A stretch of 64,000 bases of DNA from Brachybacterium phenoliresistens (GCF_000576425.1 NZ_KK069995.1:62001-126000); one strand, 5' to 3'. Shown: positions 25,633 through 34,732, numbered from the stretch's first letter. Made by a program: numbers and translations. The notes: generated by a model from the letters alone, not told the origin.

Positions 25633-26559
25633 TCACTTGAGGGCGCCGGCGGCGAGGCCGCCGATGATGCGCTTCTGGGCGAGGAAGAACAGGATCAGCA
25701 TCGGCAGGGAGACGAACACGGCGCCGGCCATGATGGCGCCCCAGTTCGACATGCCCTCCTGCTGGCGCAGGAACTGCAGGCCGATGGGCAGGGTGCGCAT
25801 GTCGGCGGTGCTGGTGACGATCAGCGGCCACACGTACTCGTTCCACTTGCCGACCATGACGATCAGCGTGGAGGTGAGGATCATCGGGCTGGACAGCGGC
25901 ACCACGATGGTGAGCATGCGGCGCAGGTGGCCCGCGCCGTCGATCTCCGCGGCCTGCAGGATGTCCTTGTCGATGGTGCGCATGAACTGGTACAGCAGGA
26001 ACATCGCGAAGGCGCTGGCGATCCCCGGCAGGATGATGCCCTGGTAGGTGTTCAGCCAGCCCAGGTTGGCGACGGTCATGTAGTTGACGATCAGCGTCAC
26101 GTGGCCGGGCAGCATGAGCGAGGCGACGATGAGGCCGAAGAAGATCTTCTTGTACCGGAAGTCGACGAAGACGAAGGCGTAGGCGCACATCACCGCGAGG
26201 GTGATCTCGAGGACGGTGCCGACCCCGGTGGTGATGATCGAGTTCAGGAAGAAGCGCCCGAAGGGGGCGGAGGTCCACGCCTCGACGAAGTTGTCGAGGG
26301 TCAGCCGGGTGGGGATCCACTGCAGCGGCCAGGTGTAGATGTCCGGGCGCGGCTTCAGCGCGGAGGAGAACAGCCAGTAGATCGGCACCAGGAAGACGGC
26401 GATGGTGGCGAGGACGCCCGCCATGAGCAGGGCGGTGCGCCACAGGGGCCGGCGCGGGCCGCGGGCGCGGCCGCGGTTGCGGGCGGCGGGGGCGGGGGTC
26501 GCCTCGGCGGCGGCCGGCGCGGCGGAGGGGGAGGGGGCGGGGGCGGGCAGGGTGCTCAT
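25633..26559 (-). CDS. ABC transporter permease (UgpE-like)
   Basis: 308 residues with six membrane spans after a 35-residue Ala/Pro-rich cytoplasmic tail. The EAA loop that docks the ATPase reads EIDGAGHLRRMLTIVVPLSSP. It is the MalG/UgpE class of carbohydrate-type importers. ATG 26559 overlaps the stop of the first permease by four bases. Together they form the channel for the adjacent binding protein. Confidence 0.9.
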   Translation of the reverse strand: MSTLPAPAPSPSAAPAAAEATPAPAARNRGRARGPRRPLWRTALLMAGVLATIAVFLVPIYWLFSSALKPRPDIYTWPLQWIPTRLTLDNFVEAWTSAPFGRFFLNSIITTGVGTVLEITLAVMCAYAFVFVDFRYKKIFFGLIVASLMLPGHVTLIVNYMTVANLGWLNTYQGIILPGIASAFAMFLLYQFMRTIDKDILQAAEIDGAGHLRRMLTIVVPLSSPMILTSTLIVMVGKWNEYVWPLIVTSTADMRTLPIGLQFLRQQEGMSNWGAIMAGAVFVSLPMLILFFLAQKRIIGGLAAGALK

Positions 26560-27572
26560 GCGTAGTTCACGGTCCTCTCCCCGGCACGGACCTGGATCCA
26601 GGTGATCACCAGCAGGATGATCAGCAGGATCGTCGCGGCGGAGGACGCCGTGCCGATGTCGAACGTCTTGAACGCCTCCTCGTAGACCATCCAGCTCAGG
26701 GTCGAGGAGGAGGTGCCGGGCCCGCCGTTGGTCATGATCGAGATGATGTCGAAGGCCTGCGCGGCGGAGATGATCCCGGTGATCGAGAGGAAGAACGTGA
26801 TCGGGCTCAGCAGCGGCAGCGTCATGTGGCGGAACAGGCTCCAGCCGTGCGCGCCGTCCAGGGCCGCGGCCTCGTAGAGGTCCTTCGGGAGGTCGAGGAT
26901 CGCGGTGTAGCAGATCACCGTGACGAAGCCCAGGCGCTGCCAGGTGTAGGCGATGGTGATCGCCCACAGGGACCAGTCCGAGGTGGTGGTCCAGTCCGGG
27001 GAGGCCAGGCCCAGCTGCGAGAACAGCCAGCGGGAGAGGCCGTAGTTGGGGTCGAACATGAACAGCCACAGGGTGCCGACGGCGGCGCCGGGCAGCATGT
27101 GCGGGGCGAAGGCCATGGTCTGCGCGAAGCCGGTCAGCGGGACCTTGGTGGCCATCAGGCTGCCCAGGAGCAGGCCGCCGGCGATCGAGACGACCACGCT
27201 CACCCCGGAGAAGACCAGCGTGTTCCGCAGGACCTCGCCGAAGCTCGGGTCCGTGAGCAGGCTGAGGTAGTTCTCCAGCCCGACGAACTCGGGGCGCGGG
27301 GCCACGAAGTCCCAGTCGAAGAAGCTGAGGCCGATGTTGTACAGCGCCGGGTAGTACGAGAAGACGAGGATCGCCAGGAAGTTCGGGGCGATCAGCGCGA
27401 GGAACAGCATCGCGTCCCGGCGCACGCGGCGGCGGCGCTGCGGGGAGCGGCGTCGCTGCTCGGCGGTGACGACGGGCCGGGACGGGGGCCGGGTCGCGGC
27501 CGCCGCGGGGACGGGCTTCGCGCTCACGGCCCCGGGAGCGGTCCCGGGGTCCTGGGTGATCGTGACGGGCAC
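26556..27572 (-). CDS. ABC transporter permease (UgpA-like)
   Basis: 338 residues, six membrane spans, MalF/UgpA class, with EAA loop EAAALDGAHGWSLFRHMTLPLLSP. The start is GTG 27572, eight bases after GGAGGAGG; upstream in-frame codons lack similarity. It is the first gene of the importer operon and lies 136 bases from a perfect LacI-type operator. No ATPase gene is present, so a shared ATPase (MsiK-like in actinobacteria) encoded elsewhere probably powers it. Confidence 0.9.
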   Translation of the reverse strand: MPVTITQDPGTAPGAVSAKPVPAAAATRPPSRPVVTAEQRRRSPQRRRRVRRDAMLFLALIAPNFLAILVFSYYPALYNIGLSFFDWDFVAPRPEFVGLENYLSLLTDPSFGEVLRNTLVFSGVSVVVSIAGGLLLGSLMATKVPLTGFAQTMAFAPHMLPGAAVGTLWLFMFDPNYGLSRWLFSQLGLASPDWTTTSDWSLWAITIAYTWQRLGFVTVICYTAILDLPKDLYEAAALDGAHGWSLFRHMTLPLLSPITFFLSITGIISAAQAFDIISIMTNGGPGTSSSTLSWMVYEEAFKTFDIGTASSAATILLIILLVITWIQVRAGERTVNYA

Positions 27573-27707
27573 GCCATTCGCCTCCTCCGATGGGTCCGCC
27601 GCGGGGTCCTGCCCGCGGCCGGAGCCCACGCTAGGCCCGGGATCCGGCTCTGACCAGCGCGCTCGCTGCTCAGTGAACGGGGGTTGAACAGCACGGAACC
27701 CCGCTGG

Positions 27708-27721
27708 TGGGAGCGCTCCCA
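27708..27721. promoter_or_regulatory. LacI-family operator
   Basis: TGGGAGCGCTCCCA is a 14-bp perfect palindrome with the central CG typical of LacI/GalR operators. It lies in the 401-bp gap (27573-27973) between the importer operon and the divergent lacI-type gene, 136 bases from the first and 252 from the second. A TATGCT -10-like box for the regulator is at 27939-27944. The gap holds no other supported gene. Confidence 0.8.
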
Positions 27722-27973
27722 GCATGCCGCGACGTCGCGGCCCGCCGCCCGTCCTCCCCGTTTCCGGGGGCCGGTCCACCCGATGTTCGCCCGGGCGTCG
27801 CCAGCTCGCCCCGGGACGTTCATCGGCCGCTCGCCCGGCCCGTCGGGTCCCGGACGCGATACGGCATCGGACATTCATCTCGACGTCACCCGCCGTCCGC
27901 CCTCGGATGCCTCGGCATGCGCGGGCGCCGCAGGTGGCTATGCTTCCGGCACCAGCAGGCGGAGAGGAGTCCG

Positions 27974-28978
27974 ATGGTCGCCGCACGCGAGCCCACCATG
28001 GAGGACGTCGCGCGGGCCGCCGGCGTCTCCCGCTCGACGGTCTCGCGCGTGTTCCAGGACGGCGGGAGCGTCTCCCCCGATGCGCAGATCGCCGTGCGCG
28101 AGGCCGCCGCCTCCCTGGGATACGTCCCCAACCTCGTCGCCTCCGGCCTCGCCGGCGGCAGCCGCCAGCAGCTGGGCCTGCTGATCCGCGACGCCACCAA
28201 CCCGGCCTACGGGCACCTCCACGCCGAGATGCACCGCGCCGCGACCCGCTCGGGGCGCACCCTGGTCTCGGTCACCGCGTTCCGCCACGAGTACGGCAGC
28301 GCGGAGGTCGAGGGGCTGCGCCGGCTGATCGGCCTGCGGGTGGGCGGCGTGTTCGTGGGCACCGGCGTGACCGGCCCGGAGGATCTGCACCGCGCCACCG
28401 CGGCCGTGCCCACCATGGTCCTGGGCCGCCCCAACGAGGATCCGCGCCTGGAGTCGGTCAGCTACGACGAGCGCGCCCACGGGCGGATGGTCCTCGACGA
28501 GGTCGCCGCGCGCGGCCACCGCCGGATCGGGGTGCTCACCGCGCCCCTGCTGTATTCGCGGGTGTTCGACCTGCGCTCGCGCGCGGTGCTCGAGCGGGCC
28601 CGGGAGCGGAGCGTCCATGCCGTGCCGCTGGACCTGCTGCCGGTGGAGGAGGGAGTGGTCCGCGCGCTCGACGCGGCCTGGGACCAGGGCCTGACCTGCA
28701 TCGTCTGCCCGGTGGACTTCGTGGCGCTGGACCTGCTGCGGGCCGCGGCCGTGCGCGGGACCGACATCGGCGAGGACGTGAGCGTGGTGAGCTTCGACGG
28801 GCTGGCCGACGGCCTGGACATCATCGGCCTGGCGACCGTGCGCCTTCCCGTGGCCGCGCTCGCGGCCGATGCCATGGGGCGGATGGGCGAGATCCTCGCG
28901 GCCCCGGCGCCGCTGCCGGTGCGCCACGCGCTGCACGCGGGGACCTTCGTGCCCGGGCGCACCCTCGGCACCGCCTGA
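27974..28978 (+). CDS. LacI-family transcriptional regulator
   Basis: 334 residues. The helix-turn-helix is TMEDVARAAGVSRSTVSRVFQ with hinge LGYVPNLVASGLAG; the periplasmic-binding-like core (LGLLIRDATNPAYGHLHAEM ... MVLGRPNEDPRLESVSYDE) binds the effector. ATG 27974 has GGAGAGGAG just upstream; in-frame codons further upstream have no LacI similarity. Divergent placement and the palindrome at 27708 make the Ugp-like importer and GDPD genes its target; the inducer may be a glycerophosphodiester or glycerol-3-phosphate. Confidence 0.92.
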   Translation: MVAAREPTMEDVARAAGVSRSTVSRVFQDGGSVSPDAQIAVREAAASLGYVPNLVASGLAGGSRQQLGLLIRDATNPAYGHLHAEMHRAATRSGRTLVSVTAFRHEYGSAEVEGLRRLIGLRVGGVFVGTGVTGPEDLHRATAAVPTMVLGRPNEDPRLESVSYDERAHGRMVLDEVAARGHRRIGVLTAPLLYSRVFDLRSRAVLERARERSVHAVPLDLLPVEEGVVRALDAAWDQGLTCIVCPVDFVALDLLRAAAVRGTDIGEDVSVVSFDGLADGLDIIGLATVRLPVAALAADAMGRMGEILAAPAPLPVRHALHAGTFVPGRTLGTA

Positions 28979-29008
28979 CCGCGCAGGACCGGGGCCCGGG
29001 CATGGGCA

Positions 29009-29063
29009 GACCCGCAGGCTGCGCGATGCGCGTGTCGGAGGACGAGGCCGACGCCTGCGGGTC
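29009..29063 (+). terminator. Hairpin terminator after the lacI-type gene
   Basis: GACCCGCAGGC (29009-29019) pairs with GCCTGCGGGTC (29053-29063); an inner GTCGG/CCGAC pair shortens the loop. It begins 31 bases past the stop. Confidence 0.55.
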
Positions 29064-29270
29064 CGGGCAGCTCGGTGGTATTCGCTGCGCGTCCGTCGAT
29101 TCTTCAGAACCGATGGTCGCCTCAGCGGCGAGCCACCTCACGCGTCCGATGGGAAATCACTCCTCGGATCACCTCCTCTCTGTGTGCCTCCACGCTAGGA
29201 CCGTCCCCGCGGCCGGGGCAAGGGATTAATCGACGGTGACGCGCGGGACCCGGCGCCGTAGGCTCCTGCC

Positions 29271-29681
29271 ATGGCCCACGAGGTGAAGACCGCCCCCACC
29301 GGGGAGGACCCGGCCGCGTACTGCGCCGCCCTGCCCACCGCCCGCCGGCGCGAGGAGGGAGCGCGGCTGCTGGCCCTGTTCGGCGAGGTCACCGGCGAGG
29401 CGCCCGTGATGTGGGGACCCAGCATGATCGGCTACGGCAGCCAGGAGTACCGGTACGCCTCCGGCCACGGCGGCACCTGGTTCCGCGTCGGCTTCAGCCC
29501 GCGCAGGGCCGCCCTCTCCTTCTACGGCCTGCAGGACTCCCCCGCCGCAGGGGAGCTGCTCGCGAGGCTGGGGAAGCATCGCCTCGGCGCGGGCTGCGTC
29601 TACGTCAACGGCCTGAAGGACGTCGACGAGACCGTCCTGCGCGAGCTCGTCGCCCGCGCCTGGGACGCGCCGCCGCCCTGA
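29271..29681 (+). CDS. DUF1801 domain protein
   Basis: 136 residues matching the DUF1801 (YdhG-like) fold: RRREEGARLLALFGEVTGEAPVMWGPSMIGYGSQEY, then a beta-rich half with WFRVGFSPRRAALSFYG and a final CVYVNGLKDVDETVLRELV. The family is small, soluble and poorly understood; some members are proposed iron chaperones. ATG 29271 follows TAGGCT by six bases, so the mRNA is probably leaderless. The preceding 290 bases hold a terminator and no other gene. Confidence 0.85.
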   Translation: MAHEVKTAPTGEDPAAYCAALPTARRREEGARLLALFGEVTGEAPVMWGPSMIGYGSQEYRYASGHGGTWFRVGFSPRRAALSFYGLQDSPAAGELLARLGKHRLGAGCVYVNGLKDVDETVLRELVARAWDAPPP

Positions 29682-29824
29682 GCGTCCGGCGGCCGCGCGA
29701 TCGGCCGCCTCCACCCCTCGCCCTGCGGACGGGATCCGTCCGCATCTCGCGGGACACTGTCCGTCCGCACCGTCATCCCGGGGCGGGCGCATCGGACCCC
29801 TCCGACCCGACAGCCGAGGCCGCC

Positions 29825-31462
29825 GTGAAGTCCTTCCATCACGTCCTTGTCAACACTCTCCTCGCCAACGTGACCACGAGCTTCCTGTGGTTCGCACTGA
29901 CCTTCTGGATCTACATCGAGACGCGCTCGGTGCTGGCCACCGGCATCATCGGCGGCTCGTACATGGCGCTGGTCGCGCTTTGCTCGCTGGGCTTCGGCGT
30001 GGTGGTCGACCACATGCGCAAGAAGAACGTGATGATGCTGAGCTCCGTCATCACCTTCGGCGCCTACCTGCTGGCGGGCGGGATCTTCGTCGCCCTGCCC
30101 CGCGAGTCGCTGCTGCGCGTGGACTCCCCCGCCTTCTGGCTGTTCATCCTGGTGATCCTCGGCGGCAGCGTGGTCGAGAACATGCGCAACATCGCGCTGT
30201 CGACCACGGTCACGCTGCTGGTGCCCGACGGCGAGCGCGACCGAGCCAACGGCCTGGTCGGCGCGGTGCAGGGCATCGCCTTCATGGTGACCTCCGTGTT
30301 CTCGGGGCTCGCGATCGGCCTGCTGGGCATGGGGCCGACGCTGCTCATCGCGATCCTCGCCACCGGCGGGGCGCTGATCCACCTGACCTCGGTGCGCATC
30401 CCCGAGGACCGGGTCGCCGCCGCCGCCGAGCAGCCCCACGGCGCCGCGGCCCCGGCGGCCGGCGGGACGCCCGCGGCTCCGGGTGCCGGCGGGACGCCCG
30501 CGGCTCCGGGTGCCGGCGGGACGCCTGCGGCTCCGGGGGCGCCGGTCGGCGCGGAGGCCGCGGCCGCGGCGCCCGCGCAGGTCTCGATGCTCGCGGCCCT
30601 GCGCGGCCGCGTGGACCTGGCCGGGTCGGTCGCGGTGGTGCGCAGCGTGCCCGGGCTGACCGCCCTGATCGCCTTCACCTGCTTCAACAACCTGGTCGGC
30701 GGCATCTACATGGCGCTGATGGACCCCTACGGCCTGGAGCTGCTGAGCCCGCAGGCCTGGGGCATCGTCCTGGGGGTGACGAGCACGGGATTCCTCATCG
30801 GCGGCGCGATCATCGCGAGGACGGGCCTGGGCCGCAATCCCGTGCGCACCCTGCTGCTGGTGAACGTGGGGGTGGCCGTGATCGGCGGGACCTTCGCGAT
30901 CCGCGAGTCGTGGGTCCTGTTCGCGGTGGGCATCCTCGTGTTCATGACGATGATGCCCGCCGCGGAGGCCGCCGAGCAGACGATCCTCCAGCGCGTGGTC
31001 CCCTTCTCCCGGCAGGGCCGCGTGTTCGGCTTCGCGCAGAGCATCGAATCCGCGGCGACACCGGTCTCCGCCTTCGTCGTCGCCCCGCTCGCGGAGTTCT
31101 GGGTGATCCCGTGGATGCGCGAGGGCTCCGGGCAGGAGACCCTCGGCTGGCTGCTGGGCGAGGGCTCCGCCCGCGGCATCGCGCTGATCTTCCTGGGCGG
31201 CTCGGTGGTGATGCTCGGGGCGGTGCTGGTCGCCTTCGCCTCCCCGCAGTACCGCCGGCTCTCGGCCCACTACGCGGGCGTGCGCCAGTCGATCCCCGCC
31301 GGAGGGCCGGAGGCCGCCCGAGACCCGGAGGCCGCCGGAGACCCGGAGGCCGCCGGGAGCGCCGGGGAGCCGGAGGCCGCCGGGGAGCCGGAGGCCGCCG
31401 AGGAGACCGGGGCCCGCGAGGAGACCAGGGCCCGCGGGGAGCCGGGAGCCGCCGGGGAATGA
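29825..31462 (+). CDS. MFS transporter with repeat-rich linker and tail
   Basis: 545 residues, 12 predicted membrane spans in two halves, resembling the DHA3-type drug efflux group (FWIYIETRSVLATGIIGG, VVDHMRKKNVMMLSS, RNPVRTLLLVN). The start is GTG 29825 after GAGG. The central loop between TM6 and TM7 carries three copies of GGTPAAPGA, encoded by a 27-bp repeat; the cytoplasmic tail of about 60 residues is built of PEAAGD/EPEAAGE repeats. Both are low-complexity expansions and are unlikely to be catalytic. Substrate unknown; there is no adjacent regulator. Confidence 0.85.
   Translation: MKSFHHVLVNTLLANVTTSFLWFALTFWIYIETRSVLATGIIGGSYMALVALCSLGFGVVVDHMRKKNVMMLSSVITFGAYLLAGGIFVALPRESLLRVDSPAFWLFILVILGGSVVENMRNIALSTTVTLLVPDGERDRANGLVGAVQGIAFMVTSVFSGLAIGLLGMGPTLLIAILATGGALIHLTSVRIPEDRVAAAAEQPHGAAAPAAGGTPAAPGAGGTPAAPGAGGTPAAPGAPVGAEAAAAAPAQVSMLAALRGRVDLAGSVAVVRSVPGLTALIAFTCFNNLVGGIYMALMDPYGLELLSPQAWGIVLGVTSTGFLIGGAIIARTGLGRNPVRTLLLVNVGVAVIGGTFAIRESWVLFAVGILVFMTMMPAAEAAEQTILQRVVPFSRQGRVFGFAQSIESAATPVSAFVVAPLAEFWVIPWMREGSGQETLGWLLGEGSARGIALIFLGGSVVMLGAVLVAFASPQYRRLSAHYAGVRQSIPAGGPEAARDPEAAGDPEAAGSAGEPEAAGEPEAAEETGAREETRARGEPGAAGE
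30461..30541. repeat. 27-bp coding tandem repeat, 3 copies
   Basis: Units at 30461-30487, 30488-30514 and 30515-30541 encode the nine-residue GGTPAAPGA repeat in the central loop of the MFS protein; near identity at DNA level indicates recent expansion. Confidence 0.9.
31303..31410. repeat. 15-bp coding repeats in the MFS C terminus
   Basis: Variants of GACCCGGAGGCCGCC recur and encode PEAA-D/E units in the last 60 residues of the MFS protein. Confidence 0.75.
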
Positions 31463-31473
31463 ATCCCCCTCAC

Positions 31474-31501
31474 CGCGCCCCGCGCCCCGCGCCCCGCGCC
31501 C
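31474..31501. repeat. 7-bp tandem repeat, 4 copies, after the MFS stop
   Basis: Four perfect CGCGCCC units begin 12 bases after the MFS stop codon. The rest of the 132-base gap before ferritin holds AAGGCTTTCCTT and GGGAAGCCT, too weak to call an iron-regulator box. Confidence 0.85.
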
Positions 31502-31594
31502 CGCCCAGGGAAGGCTTTCCTTGCGTGACCTGCGAGAACCAGGGAAGCCTCACCATGGGTGACAGCGCGCGGAAGCGGGTCTACTGTCGAGGTC

Positions 31595-32104
31595 ATGAAG
31601 CTCAGCAACGACCTTGAGAAGAAGTTCCAGGACCAGATCACCCTCGAGTACGCGGCCTCCGTGACCTACCGCCAGCTCGCCATCGAAGCGGAGGAGCAGG
31701 ACCTCACCGGCATCGCCGCGTGGCTGCGCAACCAGGCGGCGGAGGAGCTCGAGCACGCCGACAAGTTCATCCAGCACGTGATCGACCGCGGCAACCACGC
31801 CGCGATCGGCACCATCAACGCCCCGCACGTCGCCCCGGGCCTGACCGTCCTCGAGATCTTCGAGGCCGCGCTCGCGCACGAGCAGAAGGTCTCCGAGTCG
31901 ATCCGCGAGCTGTACCGCAGCGCCGACAAGGAGGGCGACTACGACTCCCGCCCGCTGCTGAACTGGTTCGTCGACGAGCAGGTCGAGGAGGAGTCCACCG
32001 TCTCCGAGATCATCGGCCGCCTGCGGCTGGTCGGCGAGGACGGCTCCGGCCTCCTGCGGATCGACGCCGAGCTCGGCAGCCGCGGGGAGGGCGAGGAGGA
32101 CTGA
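31595..32104 (+). CDS. Ferritin
   Basis: 169 residues, four-helix bundle of the non-haem ferritin (FtnA/BfrB-like) family. Di-iron ligands can be seen in ITLEYAASVTYRQL, AEELEHADKFIQHVIDRG and the later FVDEQVEEE helix. It oxidises and stores iron in the cytoplasm. ATG 31595 is seven bases after TACTGT, which points to a leaderless or near-leaderless transcript; the upstream in-frame GTG 31559 adds residues outside the family. A strong hairpin follows the stop. Confidence 0.92.
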   Translation: MKLSNDLEKKFQDQITLEYAASVTYRQLAIEAEEQDLTGIAAWLRNQAAEELEHADKFIQHVIDRGNHAAIGTINAPHVAPGLTVLEIFEAALAHEQKVSESIRELYRSADKEGDYDSRPLLNWFVDEQVEEESTVSEIIGRLRLVGEDGSGLLRIDAELGSRGEGEED

Positions 32105-32120
32105 CCTCCCCCACCATCGC

Positions 32121-32160
32121 GAAGGGCCCCGGAACCGTGCGGACGGTTCCGGGGCCCTTC
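32121..32160 (+). terminator. Hairpin terminator after ferritin
   Basis: A perfect 18-bp stem (32121-32138 with 32143-32160) and 4-base loop start 17 bases past the ferritin stop. The remaining 165 bases before the phosphatase gene contain one GGTGAAC word but no clear paired Pho box. Confidence 0.88.
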
Positions 32161-32325
32161 CTCGTGCCCGGACGCCCATGACGAGCGCGGGAGGAGCACC
32201 CCACCTCGGGGTGAACATCCGATGACGATGCGCGGGCGGCGCCGGGCGGCGCACCCCGCGACGGCGCGGTCGCGTCCAGGCTGGGGTCCCGCCCCCTCCC
32301 CCGCATCGCAGACAGGACCCCACCC

Positions 32326-33975
32326 ATGAGCGACCTCTCCGGCGGCCTCCTCGGCCACGACCCGCACGAGCCCACCCGCTTCATCGCCCCCGACCGCCGC
32401 GCGAACCTCGCCGCGCAGCGTCGCCTGACCCGACGGCACTTCACGGCCGCGGGCCTCACCACCCTCGCCGCCTCGGGCGTGCTGGGCGTCCTGCCCGCGG
32501 CGGCCGATGCCACCTGGAAGGCGAAGGACCCCTTCACCCTCGGCATCGCCTCCGGCGACCCGACCAGCAGCTCCGTGGTGCTGTGGACGCGTCTGGCCGT
32601 GGACCCGCACGCGACCGACGGCCGCGGCGGCATGCCCGACCAGGTGATCCCCGTGCACTGGGAGCTCTCGCGCGACGAGCGGTTCGCGGTGATCCTCCGT
32701 CGCGGCACCGAGCAGGCGCTGCCCGAGGCCGCGCACAGCGTCCACGTCGAGCTCGAGGGACTGCCCGCGGGCACCGAGCTGTACTACCGCTTCCGCACGG
32801 GCAAGCACGTCTCGGCCGTCGGCCGCACCCTGACCACCCCGGCCGACGGCGACACCCGCAGCCTGCGCATGATCCACGTGTCCTGCTCGCACTGGGAGGG
32901 CGGCTACTTCACCGCCTACCGCCGCGCCGCCGAGGACCGGCCCGACCTGGTGTTCGGGCTGGGCGACTACATCTACGAGGGCCGCGGCGTCGACGGGCGC
33001 GTGCGCCGGCACCCCGGGTCCACCTGCACGACCCTCGAGGACTACCGGCTGCGCTACGCGACCTACAAGACCGACCCCGACCTGCAGCTGCTGCACGCGA
33101 CCGCCCCGTGGATCGTCACCTGGGACGACCACGAGATCCAGGACAACTGGGCCGGCGTGTACCCCAAGGACGGCGTGCCCACCGACGCCTGGGTCGCCCG
33201 GAAGATCGCGGCGGAGCAGGCCTACTACGAGAACATGCCGCTGCGCCGCAGCAGTGCGCCCTCCGGCGGCAGCATCCAGCTGTTCCGCCGCCTGAGCTGG
33301 GGCGACCTGGCGACCTTCCATGTCCTGGACACCCGCCAGTACCGGGACCTGCAGGCCTGCCACGACGGCGGGAAGACCTGGTGGTTCACGGACTGCGCCG
33401 AGCAGGCCGACCCGTCCCGCACGCTCCTGGGGCAGGCCCAGCAGCAGTGGCTGATCGACGGCATGACGCAGTCCTCGGCGACCTGGCAGCTGCTCGCGCA
33501 GAGCGTCTTCTTCGCCAAGCGGGACAACGCCGACGGCCCGACCACGACGCTCAGCTCCGACGGCTGGGACGGCTACCGCGCCTCCCGGGACGCCCTCGTC
33601 AGCGCCTGGAGCGAGCGCGGCATCGCCAACCCGGTGGTCCTCACCGGCGACGTCCACGTCCACTTCGCCAACGAGCTCAAGGCCGACTTCTGGGAGCCGG
33701 ACTCCCCCACCGTCGGCGTCGAGCTGGTGACCAGCTCGATCACCTCCGGCGGGGACGGCTCCGACGTGGTGCGCGGCGAGGAGACGGTCTACGCCGAGAA
33801 CCCGCACATCCGGTACATCCGCGGTCGGCGCGGCTACGTCCTCTCGGAGTACTCGACCGACGCGCTGCGCGTGGACTACAAGACCGTCTCCGCGGTGACC
33901 GTTCCCGATGCGGAGGTGAGCATCGACCGCAGCTACCTCGTGCCCGCCGGGGAGCCGGGCCTGCACGAGGCCTGA
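32326..33975 (+). CDS. phoD: Secreted PhoD-like alkaline phosphatase
   Basis: 549 residues. The twin-arginine signal T-R-R-H-F (35-39) and hydrophobic stretch to VLPAAADA mark Tat export. The PhoD-family N-terminal domain begins FTLGIASGDPTSSSVVLWTRL; the metallophosphatase core shows VSCSHWEGGYFTAYRRAAEDRPDLV, LGDYIYEG, WDDHEIQDNWAG and LTGDVHVHFANE, the calcium/iron ligands of PhoD. It releases phosphate from mono- and diesters outside the cell, complementing the PAP2 phosphatase and Ugp module. ATG 32326 was chosen for the signal peptide. Confidence 0.9.
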   Translation: MSDLSGGLLGHDPHEPTRFIAPDRRANLAAQRRLTRRHFTAAGLTTLAASGVLGVLPAAADATWKAKDPFTLGIASGDPTSSSVVLWTRLAVDPHATDGRGGMPDQVIPVHWELSRDERFAVILRRGTEQALPEAAHSVHVELEGLPAGTELYYRFRTGKHVSAVGRTLTTPADGDTRSLRMIHVSCSHWEGGYFTAYRRAAEDRPDLVFGLGDYIYEGRGVDGRVRRHPGSTCTTLEDYRLRYATYKTDPDLQLLHATAPWIVTWDDHEIQDNWAGVYPKDGVPTDAWVARKIAAEQAYYENMPLRRSSAPSGGSIQLFRRLSWGDLATFHVLDTRQYRDLQACHDGGKTWWFTDCAEQADPSRTLLGQAQQQWLIDGMTQSSATWQLLAQSVFFAKRDNADGPTTTLSSDGWDGYRASRDALVSAWSERGIANPVVLTGDVHVHFANELKADFWEPDSPTVGVELVTSSITSGGDGSDVVRGEETVYAENPHIRYIRGRRGYVLSEYSTDALRVDYKTVSAVTVPDAEVSIDRSYLVPAGEPGLHEA

Positions 33976-34162
33976 TCCGTCGCGGGCCGGGCCCGGAGCG
34001 GCGCGCGGCTCCGGGCCCCGCCGCCCCGGGAGATCCTCGGGGGACGGTTCCGTCCGGGGGTGGCCCGTGCCACACTGGGCGCGCGGCGACCCGCCGCGTG
34101 CGACGAGGTGCCGACCCCGGGGACAGGCCCGGGACCCTGCACCGATCCCGAGGGAGACGACC

Positions 34163-34627
34163 ATGCCCGCTCCGCAGTTCAGCCCCTACATCAGCTTCCC
34201 CGGCAACGCCGCTGAGGCCTTCGCCTACTACGCCGAGATCTTCGGCGGCGAGCTCGAGCTCTCGAAGTACGACGACTTCCCCGACATGTCCGGGTTCCCC
34301 TTCACCCCGCCGCCCGGATCGGTGGCCCACGCCCAGCTGCACGGCGGGCTGGTCACGCTCGCCGGCGGTGACGGCATGGCCATGGAGGGCCAGGCGCTGC
34401 CGGGCCTGGAGAGCGACGTGTACTCCTACCTCATCGGTCTGGACACGGTCGAGCAGGCCGAGGCCCTCATCGAGGCGATGACCTCCTCCGGCGCCGAGGT
34501 GGCCATGCCCTTCGAGCTCGCCCCCTGGGGCGACCACTACGGCCAGGTCAAGGACCGCTACGGCGTGCTCTGGGCCCTCGTCGTCGGCGGCTCCGGCCCG
34601 GAGGGCGCGCCCGGCCAGGAGGCCTGA
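34163..34627 (+). CDS. VOC/PhnB-like protein
   Basis: 154 residues with two beta-alpha-beta-beta-beta modules of the vicinal oxygen chelate superfamily, PhnB/3-demethylubiquinone-like type: PYISFPGNAAEAFAYYAEIFGGELE, VAHAQLHGGLVTLAG and DHYGQVKDRYGVLWAL. The metal ligands of true glyoxalases are not obvious, so it is not called an enzyme. ATG 34163 has GAGGGAG upstream. Ends at a 17-bp hairpin. Confidence 0.85.
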   Translation: MPAPQFSPYISFPGNAAEAFAYYAEIFGGELELSKYDDFPDMSGFPFTPPPGSVAHAQLHGGLVTLAGGDGMAMEGQALPGLESDVYSYLIGLDTVEQAEALIEAMTSSGAEVAMPFELAPWGDHYGQVKDRYGVLWALVVGGSGPEGAPGQEA

Positions 34628-34657
34628 GCCGTCCCGGGCCCCATCGGCCCGCATCGC

Positions 34658-34694
34658 AGCGCCCCATGTCCCGACGCTCGGGACATGGGGCGCT
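34658..34694 (+). terminator. Hairpin terminator after the VOC gene
   Basis: Perfect 17-bp stem 34658-34674 with 34678-34694, loop of three bases. Confidence 0.88.
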
Positions 34695-34732
34695 CGTCGT
34701 GCGCTGACCTGCACCCTTGCGTCCCATCTGAC

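Noticed and set aside
31505-31594. Iron-regulator (IdeR/DtxR) box upstream of ferritin
   Set aside because: AAGGCTTTCCTT and GGGAAGCCTCACC share fragments with iron boxes but no full 19-bp match exists.
32160-32325. Pho box upstream of the PhoD phosphatase
   Set aside because: Only one GGTGAAC-like half is visible; the paired 11-bp direct repeats needed for PhoP binding are not present.
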